Origin: JBHPGW01 sp042569785
Lineage (GTDB): Bacteria > Planctomycetota > Phycisphaerae > Sedimentisphaerales > Anaerobacaceae
Reading direction: 5' to 3'
Assembly (NCBI GenBank): GCA_042569785.1
Contig: JBHPGW010000012.1
Coordinates: 1-49,978 of the forward strand
Length of the DNA stretch: 49,978 nucleotides
In this document: positions 31,964 through 42,630 of the stretch, in pieces
Layout of the letters: each line of letters starts with the position of its first letter
Numbering within the stretch: position 1 is the stretch's first letter
Notes under the pieces: model-generated
Database searches by the model: none
Seen by the model: the letters and a program-made list of their open reading frames with translations, nothing else
What the model was told of the DNA's origin: nothing
Translations under genes and position numbers: made by a program

Positions 31964-32560
31964 ATGATGGCAGAGGACTCTGGGCCGGGTTGTGCCCGTT
32001 GTGAGACTAAGGAATGTCGGCAGGGCAAAGATTGTTTTGCCAAAGCAGACAGTCATAAGCAGTTGTACACGAATACAATAGCTAAATTGCACAAGGCTGG
32101 TTCAACAATAGAAGCGAAATATTACTGCGAAAAGACACGATTGGGCGAGACAATTCTGTTTGCAAAGGAATTAGGGTGCCGAAAGATCGGGCTTGCTTTT
32201 TGCATTGGGCTAAGTGACGAAGCAAAGATTGTCGACGAAATTCTTTCGAAGCATTTTAAGGTGGTCTCAGTTTGCTGCAAGGTTTGTGGTTTGACGAAAA
32301 AAGATTTCGGCCTGGATAGAATTTCATCGAATGAACGTGAAGTTATGTGCAACCCTGCGGGTCAGGCCCAGCTCCTAAATGACGCAAAGACTCAGCTTAA
32401 TGTTATTTGCGGTCTTTGTGTCGGCCATGACGCGATTTTTGCGAAGGCCTCAGACGCTCCGGTAACAACGCTTATCGCAAAGGATCGAGTCCTGGCTCAC
32501 AATCCCGCGGCTGCTGTTTACTGTCAGTATATTCGAAAACGTTTTAATGAAAATACATAG
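31964..32560 (+). CDS. DUF1847-like protein (198 aa), right copy
   Basis: Identical to 17419-18015, with the same cysteine-rich predicted metal-binding pattern. Confidence 0.8.
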   Translation: MMAEDSGPGCARCETKECRQGKDCFAKADSHKQLYTNTIAKLHKAGSTIEAKYYCEKTRLGETILFAKELGCRKIGLAFCIGLSDEAKIVDEILSKHFKVVSVCCKVCGLTKKDFGLDRISSNEREVMCNPAGQAQLLNDAKTQLNVICGLCVGHDAIFAKASDAPVTTLIAKDRVLAHNPAAAVYCQYIRKRFNENT

Positions 32561-32576
32561 TGGAGATAAATTTGAT

Positions 32577-33425
32577 ATGAGAATTGCGATTGCCAGCGGT
32601 AAAGGGGGTACGGGAAAAACAACAATTGCGACAAATCTGGCCTGTTCAATTGCTCAGATGGGCAAATTGGTGCAGTATCTTGACTGCGATGTTGAAGAGC
32701 CTAACGGGCATATATTTTTGAAGCCTGACATAGAAAAAACGCAAAGTGTAACTATTGGTGTGCCGGAAGTTGACACAAAATTATGCGACGGTTGCGGGAA
32801 ATGTGGTCAGCTTTGTCAATATAGCGCTATAATTTGCTTGAAAGATACTGCAATGACCTTTGAACAATTATGTCATTCGTGCGGCGGCTGTATGCTGGTT
32901 TGTCCTACTGGTGCGATTACAGAAAAACCAAAGGAAATTGGCTTTGCTGATATTGGAACGGCAAATGGTGTCAAGTTTGGACAGGGTCGGCTCAGGATCG
33001 GTGATATTCATACACCGCCATTGATAAAGAAAGTCAAAGCCAATGCCCTGGCAGAAGGTATTGTCATTATAGATGCCCCTCCAGGTACATCGTGTCCGGT
33101 GATCGAAGCTGTTAAGGGTGCGGACTTCGTTTTGCTTGTAACCGAACCTACGCCATTTGGATTGAACGATCTGAAATTAGCTATTGGAATGGTAAGAGAG
33201 TTGAAGATACCATTTGCTGTGGTGATAAATCGCAGCGACCCGGATGAGCAAATGACGAATCAATATTGCCGGGAAGAAGACATAGATGTTATTTTTGAAG
33301 TGCCAGACGATCGCCGAATCGCAGAGGCCTATTCGGTTGGCAAGATGATCATTGATGTTTTACCCGAGTACAAGGATGGTTTTGTCGGTTTGTATAAAAA
33401 TATTTCCAGAAAAGTCATAGGCTAA
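32577..33425 (+). CDS. MinD-ferredoxin ATPase (282 aa), right copy
   Basis: Identical to 16554-17402. The ATG at 32577 follows GGAGA; P-loop plus two 4Fe-4S motifs. Confidence 0.9.
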   Translation: MRIAIASGKGGTGKTTIATNLACSIAQMGKLVQYLDCDVEEPNGHIFLKPDIEKTQSVTIGVPEVDTKLCDGCGKCGQLCQYSAIICLKDTAMTFEQLCHSCGGCMLVCPTGAITEKPKEIGFADIGTANGVKFGQGRLRIGDIHTPPLIKKVKANALAEGIVIIDAPPGTSCPVIEAVKGADFVLLVTEPTPFGLNDLKLAIGMVRELKIPFAVVINRSDPDEQMTNQYCREEDIDVIFEVPDDRRIAEAYSVGKMIIDVLPEYKDGFVGLYKNISRKVIG

Positions 33426-33447
33426 GAAAAGATAAAGGAATGCTTTA

Positions 33448-34335
33448 ATGAAAGAGATTGTTGTTATAAGCGGTAAAGGCGGTACGGGTAAGACGAGTAT
33501 CGTGGCCGCATTCGCGAGCCTTGCGAAAAATGCAGTGTTTGCTGACTGCGATGTTGATGCTGCGGATCTGCACCTGGTTTTGGAGCCGGATGTGAAACAG
33601 ACCTCTGATTTTTCCGGCGGAAAACAGGCATCTATAATTGCTGAAAAATGTATCGGTTGTGGTAAATGCAAAGAGTTGTGCAAATTTGATGCTATAAACT
33701 TCGACGGCCCTGCAAACGACATTGTAGCAAAAACATTTACAGTTGACCCTATCTCGTGTGAGGGCTGTAAGGTGTGTGTTGAATTCTGTCCGGTTGACGT
33801 GATTGAGTTTAACGATAGTATCAACGGCCAGTGGTTTATCTCTGATACACGATTCGGGACGATGGTTCACGCCAAATTAGGGATCGCGGAGGAAAACAGC
33901 GGCAAACTGGTATCGCTTATACGGAAAGAAACCAAAAGGATCGCTGAAGAACAGAATAAAGATTTAATTATCATTGACGGCTCTCCGGGTATAGGGTGTC
34001 CGGTGATTGCATCAATTGCAGGAGCGGATTTAGTATTGATAATTACAGAGCCAACTCTTTCGGGAAAGCATGATTTAGAAAGAGTCGCGGAGTTGGCTGC
34101 CGGCTTTAAAATTCCTACACTGGTTGCGATCAATAAATTTGATTTAAATTCTGATATGGCCGAGCAAATTGAGAAAGATGTTCTCAAGCGGAACATTAAA
34201 GTGGTTGGGAAAATACGTTATGACAAAGCCTTCACCAAGGCTCAGGTCATGAAAACATCAGTGGTTGAATATACCAGCGGTGCGGTAACAGAAGATATAA
34301 AAGCCTTATGGAGGAACGTTACGTATGCCTTTTAG
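33448..34335 (+). CDS. MinD-ferredoxin ATPase paralogue (295 aa), right copy
   Basis: Identical to 15644-16531. Its 3' end overlaps the Mrp fusion by 11 bases. Confidence 0.9.
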   Translation: MKEIVVISGKGGTGKTSIVAAFASLAKNAVFADCDVDAADLHLVLEPDVKQTSDFSGGKQASIIAEKCIGCGKCKELCKFDAINFDGPANDIVAKTFTVDPISCEGCKVCVEFCPVDVIEFNDSINGQWFISDTRFGTMVHAKLGIAEENSGKLVSLIRKETKRIAEEQNKDLIIIDGSPGIGCPVIASIAGADLVLIITEPTLSGKHDLERVAELAAGFKIPTLVAINKFDLNSDMAEQIEKDVLKRNIKVVGKIRYDKAFTKAQVMKTSVVEYTSGAVTEDIKALWRNVTYAF

Positions 34336-35521
34336 CAAAGACCAACAAAAACAAATGCGGGCTGAGCAGGAGCAGATCAGTCAAAATATAAAACATATCA
34401 AACACCAGATACTGGTGCTCAGCGGTAAAGGCGGAGTTGGCAAAAGCAGTATCGCGGTTAATCTGGCAGTCTGGCTTTCGATGCAGGGCAAAAAGGTTGG
34501 ATTGCTGGATGTTGATATTCACGGGCCAAGTATTCCCAAGCTGCTTGGTCTCGAAGGCAGTAAGCTTCAAGGTGGAAAAGATAAAATTGAACCGATTCTT
34601 TATAGTGATACGCTTAAAGTGATGAGTATAGGGTTCTTAATACAGGATGAAAACACAGCTTTGATCTGGCGTGGGCCTATGAAACACAATGTTATAAAAC
34701 AGTTTGTTTCCGATGTTTCCTGGGGCGATCTGGATTATCTGGTAGTTGATTGTCCGCCCGGAACCGGTGATGAGCCTTTATCGATAGTACAGCTATTGGG
34801 TAAAGCTGATGGAGCTGTTGTTGTTACCACGCCCCAGCAGCTTGCGGTTACCGATGTTAAAAAGTGCATAACATTTTGTCAGCAGTTGAACCTGTCAGTT
34901 TTGGGGGTTATTGAAAACATGGATGGCTTTGTCTGTCCGCATTGCAATAAGAGAACCGATATATTCGGCGGCGAAGGAGGTCGGCAGATGGCCAGTGATT
35001 TTGACGTGCCCTTCTTAGGCAGTATCCCAATAGATTCCAACATGGTTCCTGCCGCTGATCTGGGTAAGCCTTTTATCTATTTTAACAATCAAAGCCCAAC
35101 GGCACAGGCTTTTACTGTCGCGTTTGAGCCGTTGTTGCAGTCTGAAAAACAAATTGAAACCATTAGTAAGGAGCAGAACAAAATGAGAATCGCAATTCCA
35201 TTAACAGAAGGAAAATTGTCACAGCATTTCGGGCATTGTGAAAAGTTTGCGGTAATCGATACTGATGACAATTCCAACAGTATCTCAAATCGTGAAGATC
35301 TTACCCCGCCGGCTCATGAACCCGGGGTGCTGCCGAAATGGCTTGGCGGTATGGGAGTAAATGTAATAATCGCGGGTGGTATGGGACAACGTGCTCAGCA
35401 GTTATTTGCTCAGAATGACATTCAAACAGTTGTTGGCGCTCCCGCTGACAGCCCGGAGAACTTAGTCTCAGCATATCTGAACAAAACGCTTCAGACCGGA
35501 GCAAATCTTTGCGACCATTAA
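34325..35521 (+). CDS. mrp: Mrp ATPase fused to NifX-like domain (398 aa), right copy
   Basis: Identical to 14458-15654. The internal start for the NifX-like part is ATG 35183, with AAGGAG just upstream. Confidence 0.9.
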   Translation: MPFSKDQQKQMRAEQEQISQNIKHIKHQILVLSGKGGVGKSSIAVNLAVWLSMQGKKVGLLDVDIHGPSIPKLLGLEGSKLQGGKDKIEPILYSDTLKVMSIGFLIQDENTALIWRGPMKHNVIKQFVSDVSWGDLDYLVVDCPPGTGDEPLSIVQLLGKADGAVVVTTPQQLAVTDVKKCITFCQQLNLSVLGVIENMDGFVCPHCNKRTDIFGGEGGRQMASDFDVPFLGSIPIDSNMVPAADLGKPFIYFNNQSPTAQAFTVAFEPLLQSEKQIETISKEQNKMRIAIPLTEGKLSQHFGHCEKFAVIDTDDNSNSISNREDLTPPAHEPGVLPKWLGGMGVNVIIAGGMGQRAQQLFAQNDIQTVVGAPADSPENLVSAYLNKTLQTGANLCDH

Positions 35522-36751
35522 GTGAAAAGTCAATTTATGCGATATACGGATAAAGTATTCGAGCACTTTATGAACCCTCGCAACATCGGCGAAATTCCCG
35601 ATGCCGATGGCGTTGGAACAATTGGTTCTGAAGAATGCGGCGATATGATTTGGGTGTGGATCAAAGTTAATAATGAGCATCTGGCGGATATTAAGTATAA
35701 GGTATTTGGTTGTCCGGCGGCTATAGCTTCCTGCAGTATGATGACCGAACTTGCAATGGGAAAGCACGTTGACGATGCTTACGAGATAACGAACGATCAG
35801 GTTGCCCATGCACTTGGAGGCCTTCCTGCCCATAAGTATCATTGTTCCAATCTTGCTGCTTCAGTACTCCATAAGGCAATTATGAACTACGTTTTTAAAA
35901 ACCCGGCTAAAATAAAAACTTCCACTATTACAATACTTGTAGATAACAATGCCTCCGGCAATTTTCAATCAGAGCGTGGACTATCCCTATTGCTTGAATA
36001 TCAAGATAAGCGTGTTCTCTTTGATACGGGACGAACAGATCTGATTCTGAGAAACGCTGAGCTGCTTGATGTCAATTTGGCTGACACCCATGCGATTGTG
36101 ATAAGTCATGGCCATTACGATCATACTGGTGGTCTTAAAGCCGTGCTAAATATTGCCTCGGAAGCAACTTTATATCTTCATCCAGAAGCGTTGAAGCCAA
36201 AATTTTCTCGAAAAGATAATAAAACCAGCATGAGTGGGATACCAAAGTCTACAAAAAAAATAATCCATGCCCTGGCTGATAAGGGAAGAGTTGCCTGGAC
36301 AGAAATGCCGACAGAAGTCTTCCCCGGCCTTTTTATTACCAGTCGAATACCACGAATCACAGATTACGAAGATGTTGGCGGAGATTTTTTTCTTGATAGC
36401 AATTGCAATAAACCGGATACTCTGCTGGATGATCAGGCAATGTTCTTTGATTCGCCAAAGGGTCTGGCGATTCTTCTTGGCTGTGCTCATGCCGGCGTGG
36501 TCAATACATTGCATTATATTGCAGGGCTAAGTAGAGAAAAGAATATTTATGCCGTGATAGGCGGAATGCACCTTATAAATGCTTCTTCGCAGCGAATAGA
36601 GCGTACGATTGAAGCATTTAAGCAATATGATGTAAAAAAAATTGGCTTGGCTCATTGTACCGGCAATAATGCCGTCGAAAAATTTAAGGATGTTTTTCCC
36701 AGTCGATGTTTTATGTGTTCGGTGAGCACACGAATTGAATTGGGAAATTGA
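35522..36751 (+). CDS. IscU/NifU-metallo-beta-lactamase fusion (409 aa), right copy (Gly44Trp)
   Basis: As 13228-14457, but base 35651 is T, so residue 44 is Trp, three residues after the CGD cluster motif. This is the only amino-acid difference between the arms. The alternative NifU-like start is ATG 35537. Confidence 0.85.
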   Translation: MKSQFMRYTDKVFEHFMNPRNIGEIPDADGVGTIGSEECGDMIWVWIKVNNEHLADIKYKVFGCPAAIASCSMMTELAMGKHVDDAYEITNDQVAHALGGLPAHKYHCSNLAASVLHKAIMNYVFKNPAKIKTSTITILVDNNASGNFQSERGLSLLLEYQDKRVLFDTGRTDLILRNAELLDVNLADTHAIVISHGHYDHTGGLKAVLNIASEATLYLHPEALKPKFSRKDNKTSMSGIPKSTKKIIHALADKGRVAWTEMPTEVFPGLFITSRIPRITDYEDVGGDFFLDSNCNKPDTLLDDQAMFFDSPKGLAILLGCAHAGVVNTLHYIAGLSREKNIYAVIGGMHLINASSQRIERTIEAFKQYDVKKIGLAHCTGNNAVEKFKDVFPSRCFMCSVSTRIELGN

Positions 36752-36787
36752 TAAGTTTGATAAAAGTTTTTAGAGGGGAATTAGATT

Positions 36788-37822
36788 GTGGAACTGACAG
36801 ATAATCTTAACATAAAACAATTTAAGTCATTGATCACACCTAAAAAGCTTAAGGATGAGTTTCCGGAAACGGATAAGGTAGCTCAACTTATAGCGGACTC
36901 ACGTAATGCCATCCAGGATATTCTTGTAAACCGGGATCGTCGCCGAATGGTTATTGTCGGGCCTTGTTCACTCCACGATTGCAAAGCGACACTTGAATAT
37001 GCCCAAAGACTAAGGAAATTGCAGGACCAGGTCAGCAGCAAAATCCTGATAATCATGCGAACCTATCTTGAAAAACCCCGCACAACGCTTGGATGGAAAG
37101 GTATGATTTATGATCCTCACCTGGATAGCTCGTATGACATCGAAGAAGGACTGCGAAAAGCTCGACGATTATTGCTTGCAATAGCACAAATAGATTTGCC
37201 AACCGCAACCGAATTTCTTGACCCCATTGTCCCGCAGTTTTTGGCCGACCTGGTATCATGGGCGGCCATAGGTGCCAGAACAACTGAATCGCAAATTCAC
37301 CGTCAGATGGCAAGCGGATTATCGATGCCTATAGGATTTAAGAACTCCATGGAAGGTAATTTGACGCCTGCTATAGACGCGATAAAAGCAGCGTCAACGG
37401 CCCACTCATTTATGGGTATTGACAGAAATGGACAGGTAGTCATTGCTGAAACACATGGTAATAAATACGGCCATTTAGTTATGCGAGGTGGTTCCGGAGG
37501 TCCCAATTATGGTTCTGAATATGTGGCATTCGCTAATGTTCTGCTGCGTAAGGCTGGTATTGCAACGGGTGTCGTAATCGATTGCAGTCATGCCAACTCA
37601 CAGAAAGACTACAAACAGCAACGTCAGGTTTTCCTGGATGTTGCCGAGCAAATACATCAAGGCAACAAGCTGATTGTCGGCGTTATGCTGGAAAGTTTTC
37701 TCAATGAAGGCAGACAAGCATTTGAAAAACCGGAGAACCTGAAATATGGCGTTTCTTTAACAGATAGTTGTATAGGCTGGGAAGAAACCGAAGAGCTGAT
37801 TCGTCATTTATCCAAAATGTAA
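36788..37822 (+). CDS. aroF: DAHP synthase, type I (344 aa), right copy
   Basis: Identical to 12157-13191. Confidence 0.93.
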   Translation: MELTDNLNIKQFKSLITPKKLKDEFPETDKVAQLIADSRNAIQDILVNRDRRRMVIVGPCSLHDCKATLEYAQRLRKLQDQVSSKILIIMRTYLEKPRTTLGWKGMIYDPHLDSSYDIEEGLRKARRLLLAIAQIDLPTATEFLDPIVPQFLADLVSWAAIGARTTESQIHRQMASGLSMPIGFKNSMEGNLTPAIDAIKAASTAHSFMGIDRNGQVVIAETHGNKYGHLVMRGGSGGPNYGSEYVAFANVLLRKAGIATGVVIDCSHANSQKDYKQQRQVFLDVAEQIHQGNKLIVGVMLESFLNEGRQAFEKPENLKYGVSLTDSCIGWEETEELIRHLSKM

Positions 37823-37927
37823 TATAACGGAATAATATAAAATCCGCGGTTTTACTATAAAGCAGTGCTGCAATCAATATTTATGCCTAAAACTAAAGAA
37901 ATAAAGAGATTGTAAGGAGTGAAAGAA

Positions 37928-39103
37928 ATGTACAAATGGTTTTCTTTGTTATCTACAAGACAACGTTCTGAAATGGTTGCGATAGCACTGATAATGGCAA
38001 TTATACTCAGCATAGGCGTTGTTACAAATTTGCCAAAAGAGAAAATGATCTCGCAAACATTCACTGCCGATATGCCTATTAGTGATATTGCCCCGAAACT
38101 GGAGGTTACTGGTAAGGGCCTGGCACGCGAGCTTGCCTTACCATTGGATACGCCTAAGAAAAAAGCACTCAACAAATTGGGGATATCTCAGGAACAACTG
38201 GATCATGCGGTTGAACATATCCTTTCTCATCACTCGACAAACCTGAAATATTATGTGTTTGCGGCAATCTCGCTGTTTGGTTTGATGTATCTGAGTCGCT
38301 TCGGTCGCCCGGGTAACGCAAATATCTCCGAACGAAAACTGTGGTATCCGCGAATTCCATATATCACGTGCCTGCTTGCTGCCGTGCTTGTATGTGGTTT
38401 CGTTCTGGGGAAATCCCCTAACCCAATGGAAGGGACAGTTAAAGTTTTTAAGTCCATGGTGGGGCTGTATCCATCAATAATCGGCAAATTGACTGCTTTG
38501 ATCTTTTTTATTGCGTTGGCTGTCATCGGAAATAAGCTTATTTGCGGATGGGTCTGCCCGTTCGGTGCGCTGCAGGAATTGATCTACAGCCTTCCCATAC
38601 TTCGTAAAGTAAAGCAGTGGAAGGTGCCATTTTGGCTGACGAATACGATAAGGAGCGGATTGTTTTGCGTAGTGCTGTTATTCCTTTTCGGTATTGTCGG
38701 CGGCAGAAAGGGATTTGTGATTTACCATTATCTCAACCCGTTTAATCTGTTCGATCTGCATTTTGAGCATTGGCTGATTCTGCTCACAGTTGTTGTATCT
38801 CTAACTCTGGCGTTTTTTACCTACCGACCGTTTTGTCATTTTATATGTCCTTTCGGCCTTGTTTCATGGATAGCTGAAAAATTTAGTCTTTATCGTGTAA
38901 TCATTGACAAAGAAAATTGTACAAAATGTGGTGCATGCATCAAAGCTTGTCCATTACACGCGGCAAAAGGAAAAGTTGAGAACAAAACTTTTTCAGCCGA
39001 TTGCTTTAGCTGCGCACGATGCTTAAATGTCTGCCCTGTTGATGCGATCCATTATTGCTCGATATGGTCTAAAAAGCAAAAAACAGATAGCGACTCAGCA
39101 TAA
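37928..39103 (+). CDS. NapH/MauN-type membrane ferredoxin (391 aa), right copy
   Basis: Identical to 10876-12051. ATG 37928 lies eight bases after AAGGAG (37914-37919). Confidence 0.85.
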   Translation: MYKWFSLLSTRQRSEMVAIALIMAIILSIGVVTNLPKEKMISQTFTADMPISDIAPKLEVTGKGLARELALPLDTPKKKALNKLGISQEQLDHAVEHILSHHSTNLKYYVFAAISLFGLMYLSRFGRPGNANISERKLWYPRIPYITCLLAAVLVCGFVLGKSPNPMEGTVKVFKSMVGLYPSIIGKLTALIFFIALAVIGNKLICGWVCPFGALQELIYSLPILRKVKQWKVPFWLTNTIRSGLFCVVLLFLFGIVGGRKGFVIYHYLNPFNLFDLHFEHWLILLTVVVSLTLAFFTYRPFCHFICPFGLVSWIAEKFSLYRVIIDKENCTKCGACIKACPLHAAKGKVENKTFSADCFSCARCLNVCPVDAIHYCSIWSKKQKTDSDSA

Positions 39104-39742
39104 ATGCGACAGCATTTATACTGGTTAAAGGAAGTGTGAAGGGCTTATGATTGAAAACTAATACGAAAACAAAACTTCTTGCTACAATTTGTAAGTTGTT
39201 CCATTTTGCATAGCTGCAAGACGATGGTCCAATTCGGGTTATGCGAGTAAGCTAGAGCAATTTAATTTTTCGTGTTCGCTTTATGCCTGTTGCGGCTTCG
39301 GCTGTCGGCATCAGAAATACTCACCCTACAATAAGTAGAGTTGCGTTTTCTTCCTTGCCAGCCTTGTCCTCACGACGGCCTAAATGCGAACAGAAAATAT
39401 TAAAATGCTCTAAAGAAAATCGAAAAATTATGCGACCCCTGCAAAGCCTATCAAAAACTCAAAAGCGGATAATCCAAATACTGCTCAAGAGAACAAACTA
39501 TGAAAGAAATTGCGATGCCCCCTATTTGCGTCATACAGGCGTCAATTGAGACAGAGGAAATTGAGTAATCGACTATGCCCGACAATTGATGACTTGGAAA
39601 CTGCTGGAGATGAGGCTTGGCTGTGGATATCAAATCAACAAGATGAACTTTCAAATTTATGCTTGTTTCCCTGGATGGAATTGGCTTTAATTAACTGGAA
39701 TTGATATAATGGGACAGTAGTGGAATTTTTACAAAAAAAATA

Positions 39743-39772
39743 TTGACAGAAGCGATGTTGCGTTGCTATATT
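39743..39772 (+). promoter_or_regulatory. Sigma70-type tRNA-Asp promoter, right copy
   Basis: TTGACA 39743-39748, 18-bp spacer, TATATT 39767-39772. Confidence 0.75.
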
Positions 39773-39792
39773 ATTTAGTCTGAGAATTCTAC

Positions 39793-39866
39793 GGGGCCGT
39801 AGCTCAATTGGTTAGAGCATCGGACTGTCGATCCGAAGGTTGAGGGTTCGAGTCCCTTCGGCCTCG
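39793..39866 (+). tRNA. trnD: tRNA-Asp (anticodon GTC), right copy
   Basis: Identical to the gene at 10113-10186. The integrase again faces its 3' end, with the hairpin 39874-39906 between them. Confidence 0.95.
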
Positions 39867-39953
39867 TTTTTGTAAAGCCTTGCAGGTAAAGCACTTGCAA
39901 GGCTTTCTCTTTGTCTGCATTTCGCTAAAATAGCCATTTTTACCCCGAGTTCG

Positions 39954-41153
39954 TCAATAGTTCGTCAATTTGGTCATCACTTTTTCCTGGATCGCTCTGG
40001 CCATGTCTCTGTCCGACTTTCCGACAGATAAATAATGTTTGCGAGTCGTCTCAATTTTAGAGTGACCGGCCAGGTCCTGGACAGCGTGGATTGGAAGGTG
40101 CCTTGCCCAGTTGGTAATACAGGTTCGGCGAAGGTCATGGAAACAAAATTCTTTAACCCCGGCCCATTTACAGAACACCTTGAGTCTTGTAAGCATGTTG
40201 TTAATGATTTCACTCCTGGAGTTCCATTTGCCACAGGCTCGTCTCTCGAGGATGCGTTTTAACCGCTGGCCGCTAATAAACACATACGAGCTCGACTCAT
40301 CGGCCTGGCTCTGCATCTCAGCTAATAGCAGTATGACCTTCTCAGGGACAGGGATTATTCTGCTTTCGTGATCTTTTGGCTCCCAAGCCAATATTTTCTT
40401 TAATGCTTTTTTGGGCACAAAGCTAACATTGTTGTTTTCAAAATCAACGTCCGCCCAAGTCAGGTTCAGCAATTCATCCTTACGACCGGCACTTGTGTAT
40501 GCAAGGGCCAAAAAAGTCTTCCACCATAAATTTGGTGCTGCATCAAAAACCTTAAAGAAATCTTCAGTTGGTATAAAACGCACGACCTTGTCCGAAACTT
40601 TTCGCTGCTTAATTTTTTCAAAGGGATTTGTCCCCTCTGAGAGATAGCCGCGAGGCTCAATTGCAAGGTTGAATATACTGTGAAGAGTTCTTATATCCTT
40701 ATTGACCGTTGCTGCGGCAAGATCTTGATCCAGTCGGTGTGCAACGAAAGACTCTGCATGACGAGGATTTATTTTTTTCAGCAAAATATCTTCATCCTCT
40801 ATATGCTTTTTAAAGAAATTAAGAGCTCTTACTTGATCAACAAGTGTAGAATGTGCAACCTGGCCTTTCATTAGTTTCTTATGTTCCTCGATGAAAAACT
40901 GAAATGTAACCTTTTTGGGCTCGTTAGCCTTACCAATATTGACCTTATCTTGAATAACTCTTGCGTATTCTTCGGCCTCCTTTCTACTTTTAAAGCTCTT
41001 TGAGTGACGTTTTCCCTCTGAACTATACCAGCGAGCTTCCCATGAAAATTTACGGCGTTTAGGCCATAAGTTACGAGGGATGGGTTTGCCATTTTTGTCC
41101 AGAGGTACTTTTCCATACCAATTCCTGTTAACACTTACTTTCAAATGTGCCAT
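39954..41153 (-). CDS. Tyrosine integrase (399 aa), right copy
   Basis: Identical to 8826-10025, with catalytic Arg224, His339, Arg342, His364 and Tyr374. Its TTGCGC-17-TATAAT promoter is at 41209-41237. Confidence 0.93.
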   Translation of the reverse strand: MAHLKVSVNRNWYGKVPLDKNGKPIPRNLWPKRRKFSWEARWYSSEGKRHSKSFKSRKEAEEYARVIQDKVNIGKANEPKKVTFQFFIEEHKKLMKGQVAHSTLVDQVRALNFFKKHIEDEDILLKKINPRHAESFVAHRLDQDLAAATVNKDIRTLHSIFNLAIEPRGYLSEGTNPFEKIKQRKVSDKVVRFIPTEDFFKVFDAAPNLWWKTFLALAYTSAGRKDELLNLTWADVDFENNNVSFVPKKALKKILAWEPKDHESRIIPVPEKVILLLAEMQSQADESSSYVFISGQRLKRILERRACGKWNSRSEIINNMLTRLKVFCKWAGVKEFCFHDLRRTCITNWARHLPIHAVQDLAGHSKIETTRKHYLSVGKSDRDMARAIQEKVMTKLTNY

Positions 41154-41252
41154 GATACTGTTCTCCTTTCATAAGACAGCCCAGTACCACTGCAACTGAC
41201 GAAATGGCATTATACCTTCGGATTGGAGTGAGCGCAAGAGTTTTTTTGCAGT

Positions 41253-41516
41253 TTACCGGGACTCTTTTTCAGTTTTTAATATTAGAAATTTGTCCAGTTC
41301 TTCCTTTAAATACCATACATGACGAGCATATTTTGTTGCCTTGAGTTCACCATTCTCCCGCCAGTAATTAAGAGTTCGTTTTGATGACTCAGGAGAATGG
41401 TTAGTACAATCAAGACGTAAATATTGAGCAGCTTCAGTTGGAGTCATAATTGGCGGAAACTGTTGGGGTCTGTCCGGCCAGGCCGTTTCAATCGTTAATT
41501 TGTTGTTTGCCTGCAT
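41253..41516 (-). CDS. Excisionase-like HTH protein (87 aa), right copy
   Basis: Identical to 8463-8726. Confidence 0.75.
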   Translation of the reverse strand: MQANNKLTIETAWPDRPQQFPPIMTPTEAAQYLRLDCTNHSPESSKRTLNYWRENGELKATKYARHVWYLKEELDKFLILKTEKESR

Positions 41517-41581
41517 GGTTATACCTCGTTATTTGTCTTTTACTGTTCTCTATTGCTGAAAGCGGTTGGTTTTTGTTGCTG

Positions 41582-41637
41582 GTTTCAAAAGGGAACTTTT
41601 TTTTGCAATAGTGAAAATAATTCAGGAGTTTTGAAAC
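41582..41637. promoter_or_regulatory. Inverted repeat in divergent promoter region, right copy
   Basis: Mirror of 8342-8397: GTTTCAAAA and TTTTGAAAC, 38 bp apart. Confidence 0.45.
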
Positions 41638-41718
41638 AAAACCGGTCAGGCCTCCGCTGTGTGTTATAGCAGGCAGGAATAGACTGCCTTGGCAGAGTGA
41701 TTTTTAAGGAGCCGTGTA

Positions 41719-42630
41719 ATGGCTTTTAGATTGAAAACAAGTGACTATAAGACTCTTGAGTCTATCGCAGAGTACAGGATTATCACCACTGTGCAAATCG
41801 CAGCACTTCTTGGCAGGAACAGGCAATCAATCTGGAGACGGTTGCGTGAATTGGAGAAACATGAACTATTGCGGGTAACTCAACGGGAGTTTGGACGGCG
41901 ACGCGGCAGACCTGAAATAGTATTGTCACTCAGTGAGCATGGCGTTGATGTTCTCAAAGAGAAGGGAGTGATTGGGGCTGATGTAAAATATGAAGCTGTA
42001 ATTGGAGATAAGATTCACTGCAGGGATCATCAGTTAATGCTCAACTGGTTTCGCATCCATTTAAATCATGTTGAGAAAGTGCTTCCCAATCTGAACATTA
42101 GGTTTCTGGCTTATAGTTCGCCATTTTTGCAGCGAAACACGGCGGGTTATTCAATTATTGCTGATTTTGCACCTGTTGAAGGTAGTGTCGATGAGGTTGC
42201 CAGATTTACGCCTGATGCGGTATTTTCGATAACTGATACGCTTCGGGGGATAACTGTATTGTTTTTTCTTGAAGTGGATTGTGGTACTGAAACTATCGCC
42301 AGTCCTAAACGAAATGTGACGGATGTACGTCAAAAGATTGTTAACTATGGGGCGTATTTTGACAGCTTTCGATATAAACGATACGAGGATATATTGGATT
42401 GTAAGTTAGAGGGGTTTCGTTTGTTATTTCTTACCAATACATTGGGACGGCTGGCCTCACTAAGCAAACTTGTTGAACAGATGTCGCCATCTGATTTCAT
42501 CTGGCTGACGGAGCTGAGCAGGGTATTTTCTGATGGGGTTTCAGCAGAGATATGGGTTCGTGGTGGTAAAATGGAGTCTTCGCCGGAATCAATTCTTGAT
42601 AGTCTGTGTTGTCGGGCACCGTTGCCTTAA
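41719..42630 (+). CDS. Replication-relaxation-like protein (303 aa), right copy
   Basis: Identical to 7349-8260. Its stop shares TTAA with the convergent cdc6. Confidence 0.75.
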   Translation: MAFRLKTSDYKTLESIAEYRIITTVQIAALLGRNRQSIWRRLRELEKHELLRVTQREFGRRRGRPEIVLSLSEHGVDVLKEKGVIGADVKYEAVIGDKIHCRDHQLMLNWFRIHLNHVEKVLPNLNIRFLAYSSPFLQRNTAGYSIIADFAPVEGSVDEVARFTPDAVFSITDTLRGITVLFFLEVDCGTETIASPKRNVTDVRQKIVNYGAYFDSFRYKRYEDILDCKLEGFRLLFLTNTLGRLASLSKLVEQMSPSDFIWLTELSRVFSDGVSAEIWVRGGKMESSPESILDSLCCRAPLP